From Methylocystis sp. ATCC 49242 (GTDB lineage: Bacteria > Pseudomonadota > Alphaproteobacteria > Rhizobiales > Beijerinckiaceae): a stretch of DNA of 64,000 nt. Position 1 is the first letter of the stretch. Each line of letters opens with the position of its first letter. A program made the translations under genes and the position numbers. The notes below the pieces were generated by a model. It saw nothing but the letters and a program-made list of their open reading frames with translations, did not search any database and was not told the origin of the DNA. Positions 13,723-22,388 of the stretch are shown one piece after another. The stretch spans positions 966,736 to 1,030,735 of the forward strand of contig NZ_KE124774.1 in the NCBI RefSeq assembly GCF_000188155.2, in the 5' to 3' direction.

Positions 13723-14522
13723 CCGGCGAGGAGCTTCAACGCTGCGTCATGCAACGCCCGATCGCCGGCGGCGATGATCGAGCCGCCCTGCGCGGCGCTC
13801 CCCCCGCTCCATGTGGTGACAATCCCGCCGGCGCCCTCGATGATCGGGATCAGCGCGACAATGTCGTAGGGGTTGAGATTCGTCTCGATCACAAGATCGA
13901 CATGGCCGGCCGCGAGCGCGCAATAGGCGTAGCAGTCGCCCCCATAGCGCGACAGTCTCACCTCCAGCTCGACACGATGAAAATTCTCGCGCAGCGCCGG
14001 ATCGATGAGGAGCGGCGACGTCGTCATCAGCGTCGCCTGCGAAAGTTTCGGGCACGGGCGCACGGAGAGCTTGCGCCGCTCCTCGCCGCCCTTGCCGTTG
14101 CGCGCCGGACCGCGCCAGAAAGCCGCCTCGCCGTCGCCATGAAAGCGCTCGCGCGTGAAGGGCTGGTGCATGAGCCCATAGCAGGGCCGGCCGCGATGCG
14201 AGAGGCCGATGAGCGTGCCCCAGGTCGGAAAGCCGCAGATGAAACTCTTGGTGCCGTCGATCGGATCGAGCACCCAGACATATTCGGCGTCTTCGTCCGT
14301 CGAGCCGAATTCCTCGCCAATGATCCCGTGGCTGGGGAAGGTCGTCTGGATCAGACGGCGCATGGCAAGTTCGGCGGCGCGGTCGGCCTCGGTGACGGGA
14401 TCGAACGCGCCGCCATGCGCCTTGTCGTCGGCGGAGATCGAAGTGCGGAAGAAGGGGACGATGGCCTCGCCGGATACATCGGCGAGATGTTCGACGAATT
14501 TCTCGAAATCGACGGCTGTCAT
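13719..14522 (-). CDS. hisN: Inositol monophosphatase-family phosphatase, HisN-like
   Basis: 267 residues. Mg-dependent phosphatase motifs are IIGEEFGS, VLDPIDGTKSF and the C-terminal NPYDIVALIPIIEGAGG. The spacing and the phrase GGDCYAYCALAAGHVDLVIE-like region resemble histidinol-phosphatase HisN of actinobacteria and alphaproteobacteria, which removes phosphate from L-histidinol phosphate. SuhB-type activity cannot be excluded. A formylglutamate amidohydrolase-like gene precedes it by 30 bases on the same strand. A second family member (suhB type) is at 19184. Confidence 0.85.
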   Translation of the reverse strand: MTAVDFEKFVEHLADVSGEAIVPFFRTSISADDKAHGGAFDPVTEADRAAELAMRRLIQTTFPSHGIIGEEFGSTDEDAEYVWVLDPIDGTKSFICGFPTWGTLIGLSHRGRPCYGLMHQPFTRERFHGDGEAAFWRGPARNGKGGEERRKLSVRPCPKLSQATLMTTSPLLIDPALRENFHRVELEVRLSRYGGDCYAYCALAAGHVDLVIETNLNPYDIVALIPIIEGAGGIVTTWSGGSAAQGGSIIAAGDRALHDAALKLLAG

Positions 14523-14552
14523 TCAAACTCCGGGCGAGCGAGGGCGCGCTTT

Positions 14553-15512
14553 TTATTCTGCCGCCGCGCGGCGCGGGCCGCCGAAAGCTTCGTCGGTCTC
14601 GACGTCATGGGCGAGGCCATCGACGACTTCGGCGAGGTGTCCGGCGATCACCGGGAAACGCGCGTTTTTTTCGAGCGTCGCCTCGTCCATGTAGAGCCCG
14701 CGCGAGACTTCGATCTGCACCGCATGCCAACCGGCGGCGGGCCGGCCGAAATGCTCGGTGATATAGCCGCCGGCGTAGGGCCGGTTGCGCTGCACATTGT
14801 AGCCCCAACGCCGCAGCCGCTCCTCTACCCCGTCGACGACGGCCGGCGCGGCGCTTGCGCCATACCTGTCGCCGATGACGAAATCGATACGGCGCTTGTC
14901 GCCCCGCGCCGCGAGCGCGGGATCGCGGGCGCTGGTCGAAGGCATGGAATGGCAGTCGACGAGCACCGCGAAGCCGAAACGCCTCGCCGCACGCTCCATC
15001 AGCGAACGCAGCGCCGCGTGGTAGGGCTTGTAGAGCCCCTCGATGCGTCGCAGCGCCTCGTCTATGGGCAAGCGCGACGAATATATGTCCCGCGCATCCG
15101 CGACGACGCGCGGGATGGTGCCGAGCCCTGCGGCCACCCGAAGCGAACGGGTGTTTGCGAAATTCGGCAAGGCGCTGTCGAACAGTTTGGGATCGAGTTC
15201 GTAAGGCTCGCGATTCACGTCTAGATAGGCGCGAGGAAAATGGGCGCGCAGCAGCGGCGCCCCGACAGCCTGCGCAGAAGCGAAAAGCTGGTCGACATAT
15301 GCGTCTTCGGATCGGCGGAGCGTGGAGATGTCGAGCCTCGAGGCGGCGAGAAAGCGCGCAGGATAGACGCTACCAGAATGCGGGGAGGAGAAAACCAGCG
15401 GCGAAAGAAGCACGGCCGGCTCTATCACCTCCAAAGGCGGCATGAATTCTGGCTCGCAGGGCGCGGCGGCGTCCCTTCGCAAAAAGCCTTCATGTCCCCG
15501 GTCGTCGTCCAT
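14553..15512 (-). CDS. N-formylglutamate amidohydrolase family protein
   Basis: 319 residues. The family signature LVFSSPHSGSVYP is near the N-terminus, with RAHFPRAYLDVNREPYELD and LVDCHSMPS following, all typical of the zinc-dependent FGase domain (HutG type). HutG cleaves N-formylglutamate in histidine degradation, but no other hut genes are visible, so the substrate is uncertain. The start chosen is ATG at 15512, which gives a short N-terminal extension; MPPLEVIEP at 15443 is an alternative. It is probably co-transcribed with the hisN-like gene 30 bases downstream. Confidence 0.85.
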   Translation of the reverse strand: MDDDRGHEGFLRRDAAAPCEPEFMPPLEVIEPAVLLSPLVFSSPHSGSVYPARFLAASRLDISTLRRSEDAYVDQLFASAQAVGAPLLRAHFPRAYLDVNREPYELDPKLFDSALPNFANTRSLRVAAGLGTIPRVVADARDIYSSRLPIDEALRRIEGLYKPYHAALRSLMERAARRFGFAVLVDCHSMPSTSARDPALAARGDKRRIDFVIGDRYGASAAPAVVDGVEERLRRWGYNVQRNRPYAGGYITEHFGRPAAGWHAVQIEVSRGLYMDEATLEKNARFPVIAGHLAEVVDGLAHDVETDEAFGGPRRAAAE

Positions 15513-15703
15513 CCGAACGCCTCGCTCACGCCCTCGCTGGCTTCGCAACCCTACCCCATCAACCCGCGAGGTTCGCAACGCGGATGCTCGAAAGGTTCGC
15601 GAAATCGGAATATATGACTTTGTAGGTTAACGTGGAGTGGCGCGACTTTCACCTAATATTTACGAAGCTGCGGCTCTATGGGGAAAAATTCGAGAGGACT
15701 GCG

Positions 15704-16078
15704 ATGAACGATCGGTCGACGGCGAAAATCCTGCTTGCGGAGGATGACAACGACATGCGGCGCTTCCTCGTCAAGGCGTTGCAGCAGGCAGGATTCTCCG
15801 TGAGCTCTTTCGACAACGGGCTTTCCGCCTATGACCAGTTGCGCGTCGAGCCCTTCGAACTGCTCCTTACCGACATTGTGATGCCGGAAATGGACGGAAT
15901 CGAGCTCGCGCGCCGGGCTACGGAGCTCGACCCCGATATAAAGGTGATGTTCATTACGGGTTTCGCCGCTGTGGCGCTCAACCCCGACAATCAGGCGCCG
16001 CGTCAGGCGAAAATCCTGTCCAAGCCCTTCCATCTGCGCGATCTCGTCACCGAGGTGCAGCGCATGCTGGCCGCGTAA
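15704..16078 (+). CDS. cpdR: Single-domain response regulator CpdR
   Basis: 124-residue receiver domain with nothing attached. It has the acidic pocket (LLAEDDNDMRRFL), the phospho-acceptor Asp in LLLTDIVMPEMDGIE, Thr in VMFITGFAA and Lys in ILSKPFHLRDLV. The motif order and short length match CpdR, which in Caulobacter and rhizobia primes ClpXP, when unphosphorylated, to degrade CtrA-pathway substrates. An AGAGG site precedes the ATG. rcdA, encoding another adaptor of the same proteolysis, is only 1.7 kb away. Confidence 0.9.
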   Translation: MNDRSTAKILLAEDDNDMRRFLVKALQQAGFSVSSFDNGLSAYDQLRVEPFELLLTDIVMPEMDGIELARRATELDPDIKVMFITGFAAVALNPDNQAPRQAKILSKPFHLRDLVTEVQRMLAA

Positions 16079-16168
16079 GCATTTCTTTCGATTTTCGTTT
16101 CCCCGCGCCGGATTGCTCGCAGCGTTCGGCGTGGAAAAATTCGCGCGGTGGGCGTCGCGAATCTTTCC

Positions 16169-17215
16169 CTATCGGGCGATCAGAGCGTCGATCCAGCGCC
16201 GCAGGCGTGAGCGTGGCCGATAGACCACAATGCCGCCGATCTCGAACCTCTGCTCGGCAAATGGCCTGGACGGCTCCTTGTCCATCAGTGTCAGATCGCT
16301 CGGCAGCTTCATGAGTTCGGCCTCCGAGGCGGGCAGATCAACGATTATTTCGGAATCGCCGACGATTTCCTGCGCAACATAGTGCAGGATCATCAGCTGG
16401 GGACGGTCATCGCGCGCGGCGGATTGCGCGTTCTTGCGAATGACAAAATCCCCCGACTTTATCCGGTAATATCCGCTGAATTCCGTCGAGCGCACCATCA
16501 GCGCCACAAGGCGGCCGTGCGCCCGCCAACGGCTCGCGCCGCCGGGCGCGAGTTCGATGAAGGGGCCTTCGAACACCGGCGTCCTGATCCGCGTGAGTCT
16601 CGCCGGACCTTCCTGGCCCGCCTGCGTCGCATCGATATAGGAAAAGCAAAGGCTGCGCCTTGCGCCCCGCGGGACCGGGATCGGCGCGCGAAGACGCGCC
16701 GCCAAGGCCTCGGCCACGCGATGGGAGGCCTTGGGGCCCAGGTGCAGGGCGTCGGAATACTGGCCGCCTTCGATCGCGCCCAAAATGTCGCCGAGAAAGA
16801 GGCAATCGGCGCCGCGCGCCCGCGCAACCCCGCGATACAGCCCGTCCATGAAGAGCGAGCCGACCGACTCGCCCTCCCCCTCCGCGGGGCGCACGCACAG
16901 GCACAGGAACAGCAAGCCTATGCCCTCGCGCGCGCAAAGGGTCGCGACGTCGTGCAGCGTCTCCTCGATCACCTGAAGCGAGACGTTGCCGCCGGCCTGC
17001 CACAGCGAGTCGTTGAGCGTGTATTCGAAGATTATTGCGTCCGGCCTGGGGCCGGCTTCCCGGCTCATCCCGAGAAGGCGCACCAGTCCGAAAAGCGATC
17101 CAACCGCTCCAAGAAACCGGTTGTCGAACTGATGCTCCGGCGCCATTTTCCTCAAGGCGGCGGTCCAGCCGATTTGCGGGCCCGAATTCGACCCCCCGAT
17201 TATCGTTATCCGCAA
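16169..17215 (-). CDS. SGNH-like hydrolase, possibly polysaccharide acyl esterase
   Basis: 348 residues. The N-terminus ITIIGGSNSGPQIGW has a serine at the usual SGNH block I position, although the motif is GGSNS and not GDS. FEYTLNDSLW is a block III-like Asn and SDALHLGPKASHRV supplies the Asp-x-x-His. A C-terminal domain of about 150 residues is beta-rich and unrecognised. The start is TTG at 17215 with a GGGAG site. Rhizobial homologues of this kind occur near exopolysaccharide genes; no such genes are seen here, so the role remains open. Confidence 0.7.
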   Translation of the reverse strand: MRITIIGGSNSGPQIGWTAALRKMAPEHQFDNRFLGAVGSLFGLVRLLGMSREAGPRPDAIIFEYTLNDSLWQAGGNVSLQVIEETLHDVATLCAREGIGLLFLCLCVRPAEGEGESVGSLFMDGLYRGVARARGADCLFLGDILGAIEGGQYSDALHLGPKASHRVAEALAARLRAPIPVPRGARRSLCFSYIDATQAGQEGPARLTRIRTPVFEGPFIELAPGGASRWRAHGRLVALMVRSTEFSGYYRIKSGDFVIRKNAQSAARDDRPQLMILHYVAQEIVGDSEIIVDLPASEAELMKLPSDLTLMDKEPSRPFAEQRFEIGGIVVYRPRSRLRRWIDALIAR

Positions 17216-17425
17216 ATTGCCCGCTCCCGGCCCCTTTCGGGTCCTTTTGCGCCATCGACGTCAAACGCTCAAGTCGGGGGCGACGACGCCTGAAGCGCTC
17301 CGGCAATGCACGATCTTGCCGAATCCGCCGCTTTGCGCTAAGAGCGCAGCCAAATCCGTCAGGTTCAACCGGCCGCCCCGCGTTGCGGGGCGTCGCCGTT
17401 TTAGTCGCAGGAAGGACGCATCACG

Positions 17426-17656
17426 ATGAAAAAGGAAATCCACCCCGACTATCACACGATCAAGATCGTGATGACCGACGGCTCCGAGTATGTCACCCGC
17501 TCGACCTGGGGCAAGGAAGGGGACACGATGAACCTCGACATCGACCCCAACACCCATCCGGCCTGGACCGGCGGCACCACCCAGCTGCTCGACCGTGGCG
17601 GCCGCCTGTCGCGCTTCAATTCGCGCTTCGGCAACATGAGCTTCGGCAAGAAGTAA
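17426..17656 (+). CDS. rpmE: 50S ribosomal protein L31
   Basis: 76 residues, beginning [19 protein letters not shown], with [20 protein letters not shown] in the middle and ending NMSFGKK, all diagnostic of bacterial L31. The zinc-binding CxxC pair of some L31 proteins is absent, as usual for the alphaproteobacterial form. A GGAAGGA site precedes the ATG. It is terminated by the hairpin at 17683. Confidence 0.97.
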   Translation: MKKEIHPDYHTIKIVMTDGSEYVTRSTWGKEGDTMNLDIDPNTHPAWTGGTTQLLDRGGRLSRFNSRFGNMSFGKK

Positions 17657-17682
17657 CCGACTCCGATCCCGCAGATCGAATA

Positions 17683-17717
17683 AACGCCGGAGCGCCCGCC
17701 GCCCCGGCGTTTTTTTC
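17683..17717 (+). terminator. Terminator after rpmE
   Basis: Stem AACGCCGG/CCGGCGTT followed by a run of seven T, 27 bases beyond the rpmE stop. Confidence 0.9.
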
Positions 17718-17746
17718 GTGGCCGGCCATCGATTGCCGGCATGCAA

Positions 17747-17779
17747 TAAAAAAGGCGGCGGAAATTTCTTCCCGCCGCC
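17747..17779 (-). terminator. Terminator after rcdA
   Basis: On the minus strand GGCGGCGG and CCGCCGCC form a stem around a ten-base loop, followed by a run of T. It is 30 bases past the rcdA stop. Confidence 0.85.
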
Positions 17780-17809
17780 ATTTGAGCCGACCGACATGAA
17801 CGCCGGCTG

Positions 17810-18343
17810 TTATTGCGCGAACGCCTCGCGCAGCTTGGCCAGTTGCGCCTCCACCGGGCTCGCCGGCGGCATTTTCTCCACCGTGAGCTCGGCGGGCGCG
17901 TAAAACAGTTGATCGAGATGGATGATGCGCGCCTGCAGGCGCAGCGAGTGCAGGGACAGATCGCGCAGCCGCTGCGGCAGGCGGTTGAAGAGGTCAGGCG
18001 CGGAGGCCAATTCCTGCTGATGCAGCTTGACCCTGTGACGGTCGCTGGCCGCCTGCGTGCGGGTCAACTCTCCCTGATTGACCGCGCGCTGCAGAAGAAG
18101 CCATGACGCGATCTGCATCAGCCGCGTCGTTAGCCGCATGCTTTCGGCGGCGTAGGCGAGCGCCTCGGCGCGGGGAAGCGATTTGGCCTCCTCGCGGCCG
18201 GGGCCGTCGAGATAGGCCGCAGCCTCCTCGACAAGACCCATCCCCTCCCGGAACATGGCGCCGAAAGCCTCGGAGCCCGCAAGCTTTTCAACGAAGGAGA
18301 CGGGTTCCGCCCTGTCGTTCAGACTGTCATTGACACGACCCAT
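17810..18343 (-). CDS. rcdA: RcdA, regulator of CtrA degradation (DUF1465)
   Basis: 177 residues, all-helical. The conserved core LVEEAAAYLDGPGREEAKSL, LAYAAESMRLTTRLMQIAS and WLLLQRAVNQGE matches DUF1465/RcdA. In Caulobacter RcdA localises at the pole and works with CpdR and PopA to deliver CtrA to ClpXP. The disordered C-terminal tail of Caulobacter RcdA is present here as a Pro/Glu-containing end. The start chosen is MGRVNDSLNDRAEP; there is no strong ribosome site, and an upstream extension is possible but unlikely. Confidence 0.9.
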   Translation of the reverse strand: MGRVNDSLNDRAEPVSFVEKLAGSEAFGAMFREGMGLVEEAAAYLDGPGREEAKSLPRAEALAYAAESMRLTTRLMQIASWLLLQRAVNQGELTRTQAASDRHRVKLHQQELASAPDLFNRLPQRLRDLSLHSLRLQARIIHLDQLFYAPAELTVEKMPPASPVEAQLAKLREAFAQ

Positions 18344-18499
18344 GAGACGCTCACGCAGATGATGCCGGGATCGGCTCCCGGTTGAACTCGATGCATGAGG
18401 ACTGTAACCCAATTGAAGCGGGCGCGCTTGCTTAGCTCTTCTTTAACCTTAACGGGCCGGCGCCCTCGCGCGGAGAAATCCGCCGGGCGCCGGGCGCGC

Positions 18500-18620
18500 A
18501 AAAAGAGAGCCGCGACTGCGGCTCTCAAGGCTTCTTGACAGGGAGGCATCAAGGACGAGTGGAGAAGATGCCACTCGAGTCCGCGAGGGACGACTCCAAA
18601 GCTGCGCGCAACTTGTTAAT
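18500..18620 (-). ncRNA. Candidate small RNA with three hairpins and a terminator
   Basis: Reading the minus strand from about 18620 there are three successive possible hairpins: GAGTC...GACTC (18577-18596), GAGTGG...CCACTC (18557-18576) and an alternative pairing GGCATC...GATGCC. A perfect nine-pair hairpin (18505-18526) followed by TTTTT is a textbook Rho-independent terminator. No reading frame explains it. The length (about 110-140 nt) and position next to rcdA and rpmE recall the alpha-r45 family of rhizobial sRNAs, but I recall that synteny only loosely. The hairpin could instead simply end the upstream minus-strand gene at 18744, 218 bases away. Confidence 0.45.
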
Positions 18621-18743
18621 TTAAGGTTAACGCGCGCGATTTTAGTAAAAAATCCTCGCGTCGCGCCCTGACCGGCTGAATCCGGCCGCGACGTGAGAAA
18701 GGACGGTGCGAGCGAAGCGTCGCGCCGCCGATCTGTCGGGGAT

Positions 18744-19037
18744 TTATTTGACCTGCATTTGTCCGGGCGCAGGCGACTTCTCGGCGCTGGCTTGTCCGAC
18801 CTGAACAAGCTGCGCCAACCCGAGGCAGGCGATCATCAGGAGCGCGGCGCGCACCACCTGGCCCATGCTCAGGCGGGGAAAAGGCCGCGGCTGCCGCTGC
18901 GGAGCCGGCGCCGACCTGTGCGCCTGCTCTTCGTAGAGGGAGGCGCGGTAGTGTTCGACCAGGGCCCGGGGACGTGAGGGAGACGTCGACGGGTCGTAAC
19001 CGACATCAATCGACAATGCTGCGAACTCCTTCTGCAT
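18744..19037 (-). CDS. Small single-pass membrane protein, unknown
   Basis: 97 residues from MQKEFAALSIDVGYDPS. A hydrophilic N-terminus with a motif PRALVEHYRASLYEEQ is followed by one hydrophobic helix (AALLMIACLGLAQLVQVG) and a short tail. The frame extends upstream to 19178, but no better start is seen and the ribosome site is weak. I do not recognise the family. The composition is protein-like and it lies divergently from suhB, which supports a real gene with moderate certainty. Confidence 0.5.
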   Translation of the reverse strand: MQKEFAALSIDVGYDPSTSPSRPRALVEHYRASLYEEQAHRSAPAPQRQPRPFPRLSMGQVVRAALLMIACLGLAQLVQVGQASAEKSPAPGQMQVK

Positions 19038-19183
19038 CGAGGCCGATAAAATGCGCGTTATTCCATTTAAAATCCGTAAAGCTTGACGATTTGACGAATG
19101 TGGCCGCCCCACGCTTGACGCGCCGACGCCTGGGGGGCATTGGAACCCTCCTCCCCCGACGATGTCCCCCCGAGGCATGAAGA

Positions 19184-19975
19184 ATGATTCGTTCCGCGCT
19201 GATGAATGTGATGACCGCCGCCGCCATCAAGGCTGGTCGTGGTCTCAAACGTGATTTCGGCGAGGTCGAAAATCTCCAGGTCTCGGTCAAGGGGCCGGGC
19301 GATTTCGTCACCGCCGCCGACAAACGCGCCGAGAAGACGCTTTTCGAGGAGTTGTCGAAGGCCCGCCCCGGCTATGGTTTCATCATGGAGGAAGGCGGCT
19401 CGATCGAAGGAGCCGACAAAAGCCACACCTGGCATATCGACCCGCTCGACGGCACGTCCAACTTCCTGCATGGGGTGCCGATTTTCGCCGTCTCGGTAGC
19501 GCTGGAGCGCGAGGGGCAGCTTGTCGCCGGCCTCGTTTACAATCCGGCGACCGACGAGATGTTCGTGGCCGAAAAGGGCCAGGGCGCCTATTTCAACAAC
19601 CGCCGCATGCGGGTCGCGGCCCGCCGCTCGCTGTCGGAGTCGATGGTGGCCTGCGGGATTCCACCGCTGGCCCGCGCACGCGATCACGAATCCTTCAAAC
19701 GCGAGCTCGCCGCCGGCATGGCCAAGATCGGCAATATCCGCCGCCTCGGCGCCGCGTCGATGGATCTCGCCATGGTCGCCTGCGGGCGATTCGACGGCTA
19801 TTGGGAGCGCGGCATCCGGTCGTGGGACGTCGCAGCGGGAATCATGCTCGTGCGCGAGTCGGGCGGTTTCGTCTCCGATTTTTCCGGCGGCGGCGACATG
19901 CTGACGAAGGGCGAGGTCTGCGCCGGCAATGAGACGATCCATCGGCAGCTCCTGGACGTATTGAGGAAAGCGTGA
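19184..19975 (+). CDS. suhB: Inositol-1-monophosphatase family protein SuhB
   Basis: 263 residues. Metal-binding motifs are IMEEGG, HIDPLDGTSNFLHGVP and RSWDVAAGIMLVRESGG, with GPGDFVTAADKRAEKTL at the N-terminus. These match SuhB/IMPase rather than the HisN-like paralogue at 13719. Enzymatically it dephosphorylates inositol phosphates; in many bacteria SuhB also joins the rRNA antitermination complex. The next gene overlaps its stop codon, giving translational coupling. Confidence 0.93.
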   Translation: MIRSALMNVMTAAAIKAGRGLKRDFGEVENLQVSVKGPGDFVTAADKRAEKTLFEELSKARPGYGFIMEEGGSIEGADKSHTWHIDPLDGTSNFLHGVPIFAVSVALEREGQLVAGLVYNPATDEMFVAEKGQGAYFNNRRMRVAARRSLSESMVACGIPPLARARDHESFKRELAAGMAKIGNIRRLGAASMDLAMVACGRFDGYWERGIRSWDVAAGIMLVRESGGFVSDFSGGGDMLTKGEVCAGNETIHRQLLDVLRKA

Positions 19976-20457
19976 CCGCCGCCCTGCCCGAGCGAACGCT
20001 TTCAGCGAGTCTGCGCCCGCGGAGCGACGGCGATTTGCCGGCGATGCTCGATCTCTGGGTCGCGTCCTGGCGCGCCACTTTTCCCGAGATCGACTTCGAC
20101 GCGCGTCGCGACTGGCTGACGCGTCAGATTGCGTCGCTCGAAACCGACGGCGCCGTCACGCTCTGCCTTTTCGCGGACGACCCGCCAGCTCTGGCCGGAT
20201 TCGTCATCATCAATCCGAATACGGGCTGGCTGGACCAGATTTGCGTCGGCCCGGCGCATTTCGGCGAAGGTTTCGGCGAAATGTTGATGGAGGCCGCGCG
20301 CGCAGCCTCCCCCGGCGTCGTCCGCCTCGACGTGAACGCCGACAACGCGCGCGCGATCCGCTTCTATGAACGTCGCGGCTTCCTTCAGGTCGGGCGCGGC
20401 GCCAATACGCTCTCGGGACGCGCGACGATAATGATGGAGTGGCGCGGTTCGCGCTGA
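19972..20457 (+). CDS. GNAT-family N-acetyltransferase
   Basis: 161 residues. It starts with GTG at 19972, overlapping the suhB stop by four bases (GTGA). It shows the GNAT core: RPRSDGDLPAMLDLWVASWR at the N-terminus, LDQICVGPAHFGEGFGEML as the acetyl-CoA loop, and VRLDVNADNARAIRFYERRGF, the classic N-A-x-A-x-x-F-Y motif. The substrate is not predictable. The coupling suggests co-expression with suhB. Confidence 0.88.
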   Translation: MTAALPERTLSASLRPRSDGDLPAMLDLWVASWRATFPEIDFDARRDWLTRQIASLETDGAVTLCLFADDPPALAGFVIINPNTGWLDQICVGPAHFGEGFGEMLMEAARAASPGVVRLDVNADNARAIRFYERRGFLQVGRGANTLSGRATIMMEWRGSR

Positions 20458-20646
20458 AATTGCCAAATCGCCGTCTGCGGGCTTCTCCTTCGGACGCGCG
20501 AGCGCTATATTTGCTCCATCGGGTTTCGGCCGAACGATCTTGCTTTCCCGTCTCAAGACGCGCGGCGACTGACATTCCACCAAAACTTCGATTGGGCGGG
20601 CGCCTCACACTCGGGGCAGCCCCTTTACGTCTTGAAAGGACAGGCT

Positions 20647-20859
20647 ATGGCCACTGGCACCGTAAAATGGTTCAATTCGCAAAAGGGTTTCGGCTTTATC
20701 CAGCCTGACGCTGGCGGAGCCGACGTGTTCGTCCACATCAGCGCCGTGGAGCGTGCAGGCCTGCGCGATCTCCTCGAAGGTCAAAAGGTGAGCTACGAAG
20801 TCGTCGTCGACACCCGCCGCGGAAAGTCCTCGGCCGACAACCTTCAGATCCAGAACTGA
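20647..20859 (+). CDS. Cold-shock domain protein
   Basis: 70 residues with both RNA-binding motifs, GFGFIQ (RNP1) and [10 protein letters not shown] (RNP2), after the standard start [10 protein letters not shown]. It is an RNA chaperone of the CspA family. An AAAGGA site precedes the ATG. The 190 bases upstream may be a structured 5' leader as in other csp genes, though no cold-box was identified. A terminator follows at 20874. Confidence 0.96.
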   Translation: MATGTVKWFNSQKGFGFIQPDAGGADVFVHISAVERAGLRDLLEGQKVSYEVVVDTRRGKSSADNLQIQN

Positions 20860-20873
20860 TCCGGGAATAATGC

Positions 20874-20914
20874 AAGTCCGGGCGCCGGCGACGGCCCCGG
20901 ACTTTCGCTTTTTT
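20874..20914 (+). terminator. Terminator after the cold-shock gene
   Basis: AAGTCCGGG pairs with CCCCGGACTT and is followed by TCGCTTTTTT. It overlaps the end of the convergent pyk gene. Confidence 0.8.
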
Positions 20915-22340
20915 ACGGCTTGTCGCCGACATGCGCGATGCGAATCATGTTCGTCGCGCCAGGCGAGCCGAACGGCATGCCGGCGACGATGATCACGCGA
21001 TCGCCCTCCTCGCCGAAGCCCTCGCTCCTCGAATATTCGCAGGCGCGATTCACCATGTCCTCGATATCCGCCGCGTCGCGCGTCTCCAGCGCGTGAACGC
21101 CCCAGACGAGCGCGAGCCGGCGCGCCGTGTCGCGCTTGGGCGTGAGCGCGAGAATCGGCGACATGGGACGCTCGCGGGCGATGCGAAGGGCCGTCGAGCC
21201 GGACGAGGTCCATGCGCAGATCGCCTTGGAGTGCAGCGTCTGAGCGACGTCGCGCGCCGCCACGGCGATGGCGTCGGCGGAGGTAGGATTCGGCAACTCG
21301 CCGCGCTGGGCGTTGATGATCGAGCGGTAGAAGGCGTCGGTCTCGACCTCCTCCGCGATGCGGCTCATGGTCGCCACCGCGTCCTGCGGATATTGGCCGG
21401 CGGCGCTCTCGGCCGAGAGCATCACCGCATCCGCGCCCTCGAACACCGCGGTCGCCACGTCGGAGACCTCGGCGCGGGTCGGTAGCGGCGAAAGAATCAT
21501 CGATTCGAGCATCTGCGTCGCGATCACCACTGGCTTGCCGAGGCGGCGCGCCGAGCGGTTGATGCGCTTCTGCAGGCCCGGCACGCGCTCGAGCGGCACC
21601 TCGACGCCGAGGTCGCCGCGCGCCACCATGAGCGCGTCGGAGACTTCGATCACTTCCTCGAGGCGATGGATCGCCTGCGGCTTCTCGATCTTCGCCATCA
21701 CCAGGGCGCGGCCTTGAGTGATCTGCTTCACCTCGATCACGTCCTCGGGACGCTGCACGAAGGAAATCGCCACCCAGTCGACGCCCTCCTTCAACGCCGC
21801 GTCGAGATCGGCGCGGTCCTTGGTGGTCATGGAGGTGATCGGAATTTCGGTGTCCGGCAGGCTCACGCCCTTGCGGTTCGACAGGCGGCCGGCGACGTCG
21901 ACCACGGCATGGGCGCGCTCGGGCGTCGTCTCGACGACATGCAGCCGCACGCGGCCGTCGTCGATGAGAATCGTGTCGTTGACCTTGAGCGCCGCCAGAA
22001 TTTCCGGATGCGGCAGCCGCACGCGGGTGGCGTTGCCAGGCGTCGGGTCGGAGTCGAATACGAAAACGTCGCCCTTGCGCAGATGGACGGAGCCCTCGTC
22101 GAAAGCGCCGATGCGCAATTTCGGGCCCTGCAGGTCGACGAGAATGCCGATCGCCCGCGACATCTCGGCCTCGATCTCGCGGATCATGCGAACATAGCTC
22201 GCGAGCCCCGAATGGTCGGTGTGGCTCATATTGATGCGGAACACATCGGCGCCGGCGCGCACCAACCCCGCGACGACCGCCTTGTCGACAGTCGCCGGAC
22301 CGAGCGTGGCGATGATCTTGACCCGACGCAACCTTCTCAT
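20913..22340 (-). CDS. pyk: Pyruvate kinase
   Basis: 475 residues. It converts phosphoenolpyruvate and ADP to pyruvate and ATP. Signature motifs are KIIATLGPAT at the N-terminus, FRINMSHTDH, DLQGPKLRIG, the catalytic-lysine region VMAKIEKPQAI, and ARGDLGVEVP. The regulatory C-terminal domain is complete, ending IRIAHVGDKP. The start ATG is at 22340. A DUF1036 gene lies 48 bases upstream on the same strand and is likely in the same transcript. Confidence 0.96.
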   Translation of the reverse strand: MRRLRRVKIIATLGPATVDKAVVAGLVRAGADVFRINMSHTDHSGLASYVRMIREIEAEMSRAIGILVDLQGPKLRIGAFDEGSVHLRKGDVFVFDSDPTPGNATRVRLPHPEILAALKVNDTILIDDGRVRLHVVETTPERAHAVVDVAGRLSNRKGVSLPDTEIPITSMTTKDRADLDAALKEGVDWVAISFVQRPEDVIEVKQITQGRALVMAKIEKPQAIHRLEEVIEVSDALMVARGDLGVEVPLERVPGLQKRINRSARRLGKPVVIATQMLESMILSPLPTRAEVSDVATAVFEGADAVMLSAESAAGQYPQDAVATMSRIAEEVETDAFYRSIINAQRGELPNPTSADAIAVAARDVAQTLHSKAICAWTSSGSTALRIARERPMSPILALTPKRDTARRLALVWGVHALETRDAADIEDMVNRACEYSRSEGFGEEGDRVIIVAGMPFGSPGATNMIRIAHVGDKP

Positions 22341-22388
22341 GACCGTTCCAAATCCTGTTCGTGTGAGCCGCTCTTTCGGCGGCTCTGC

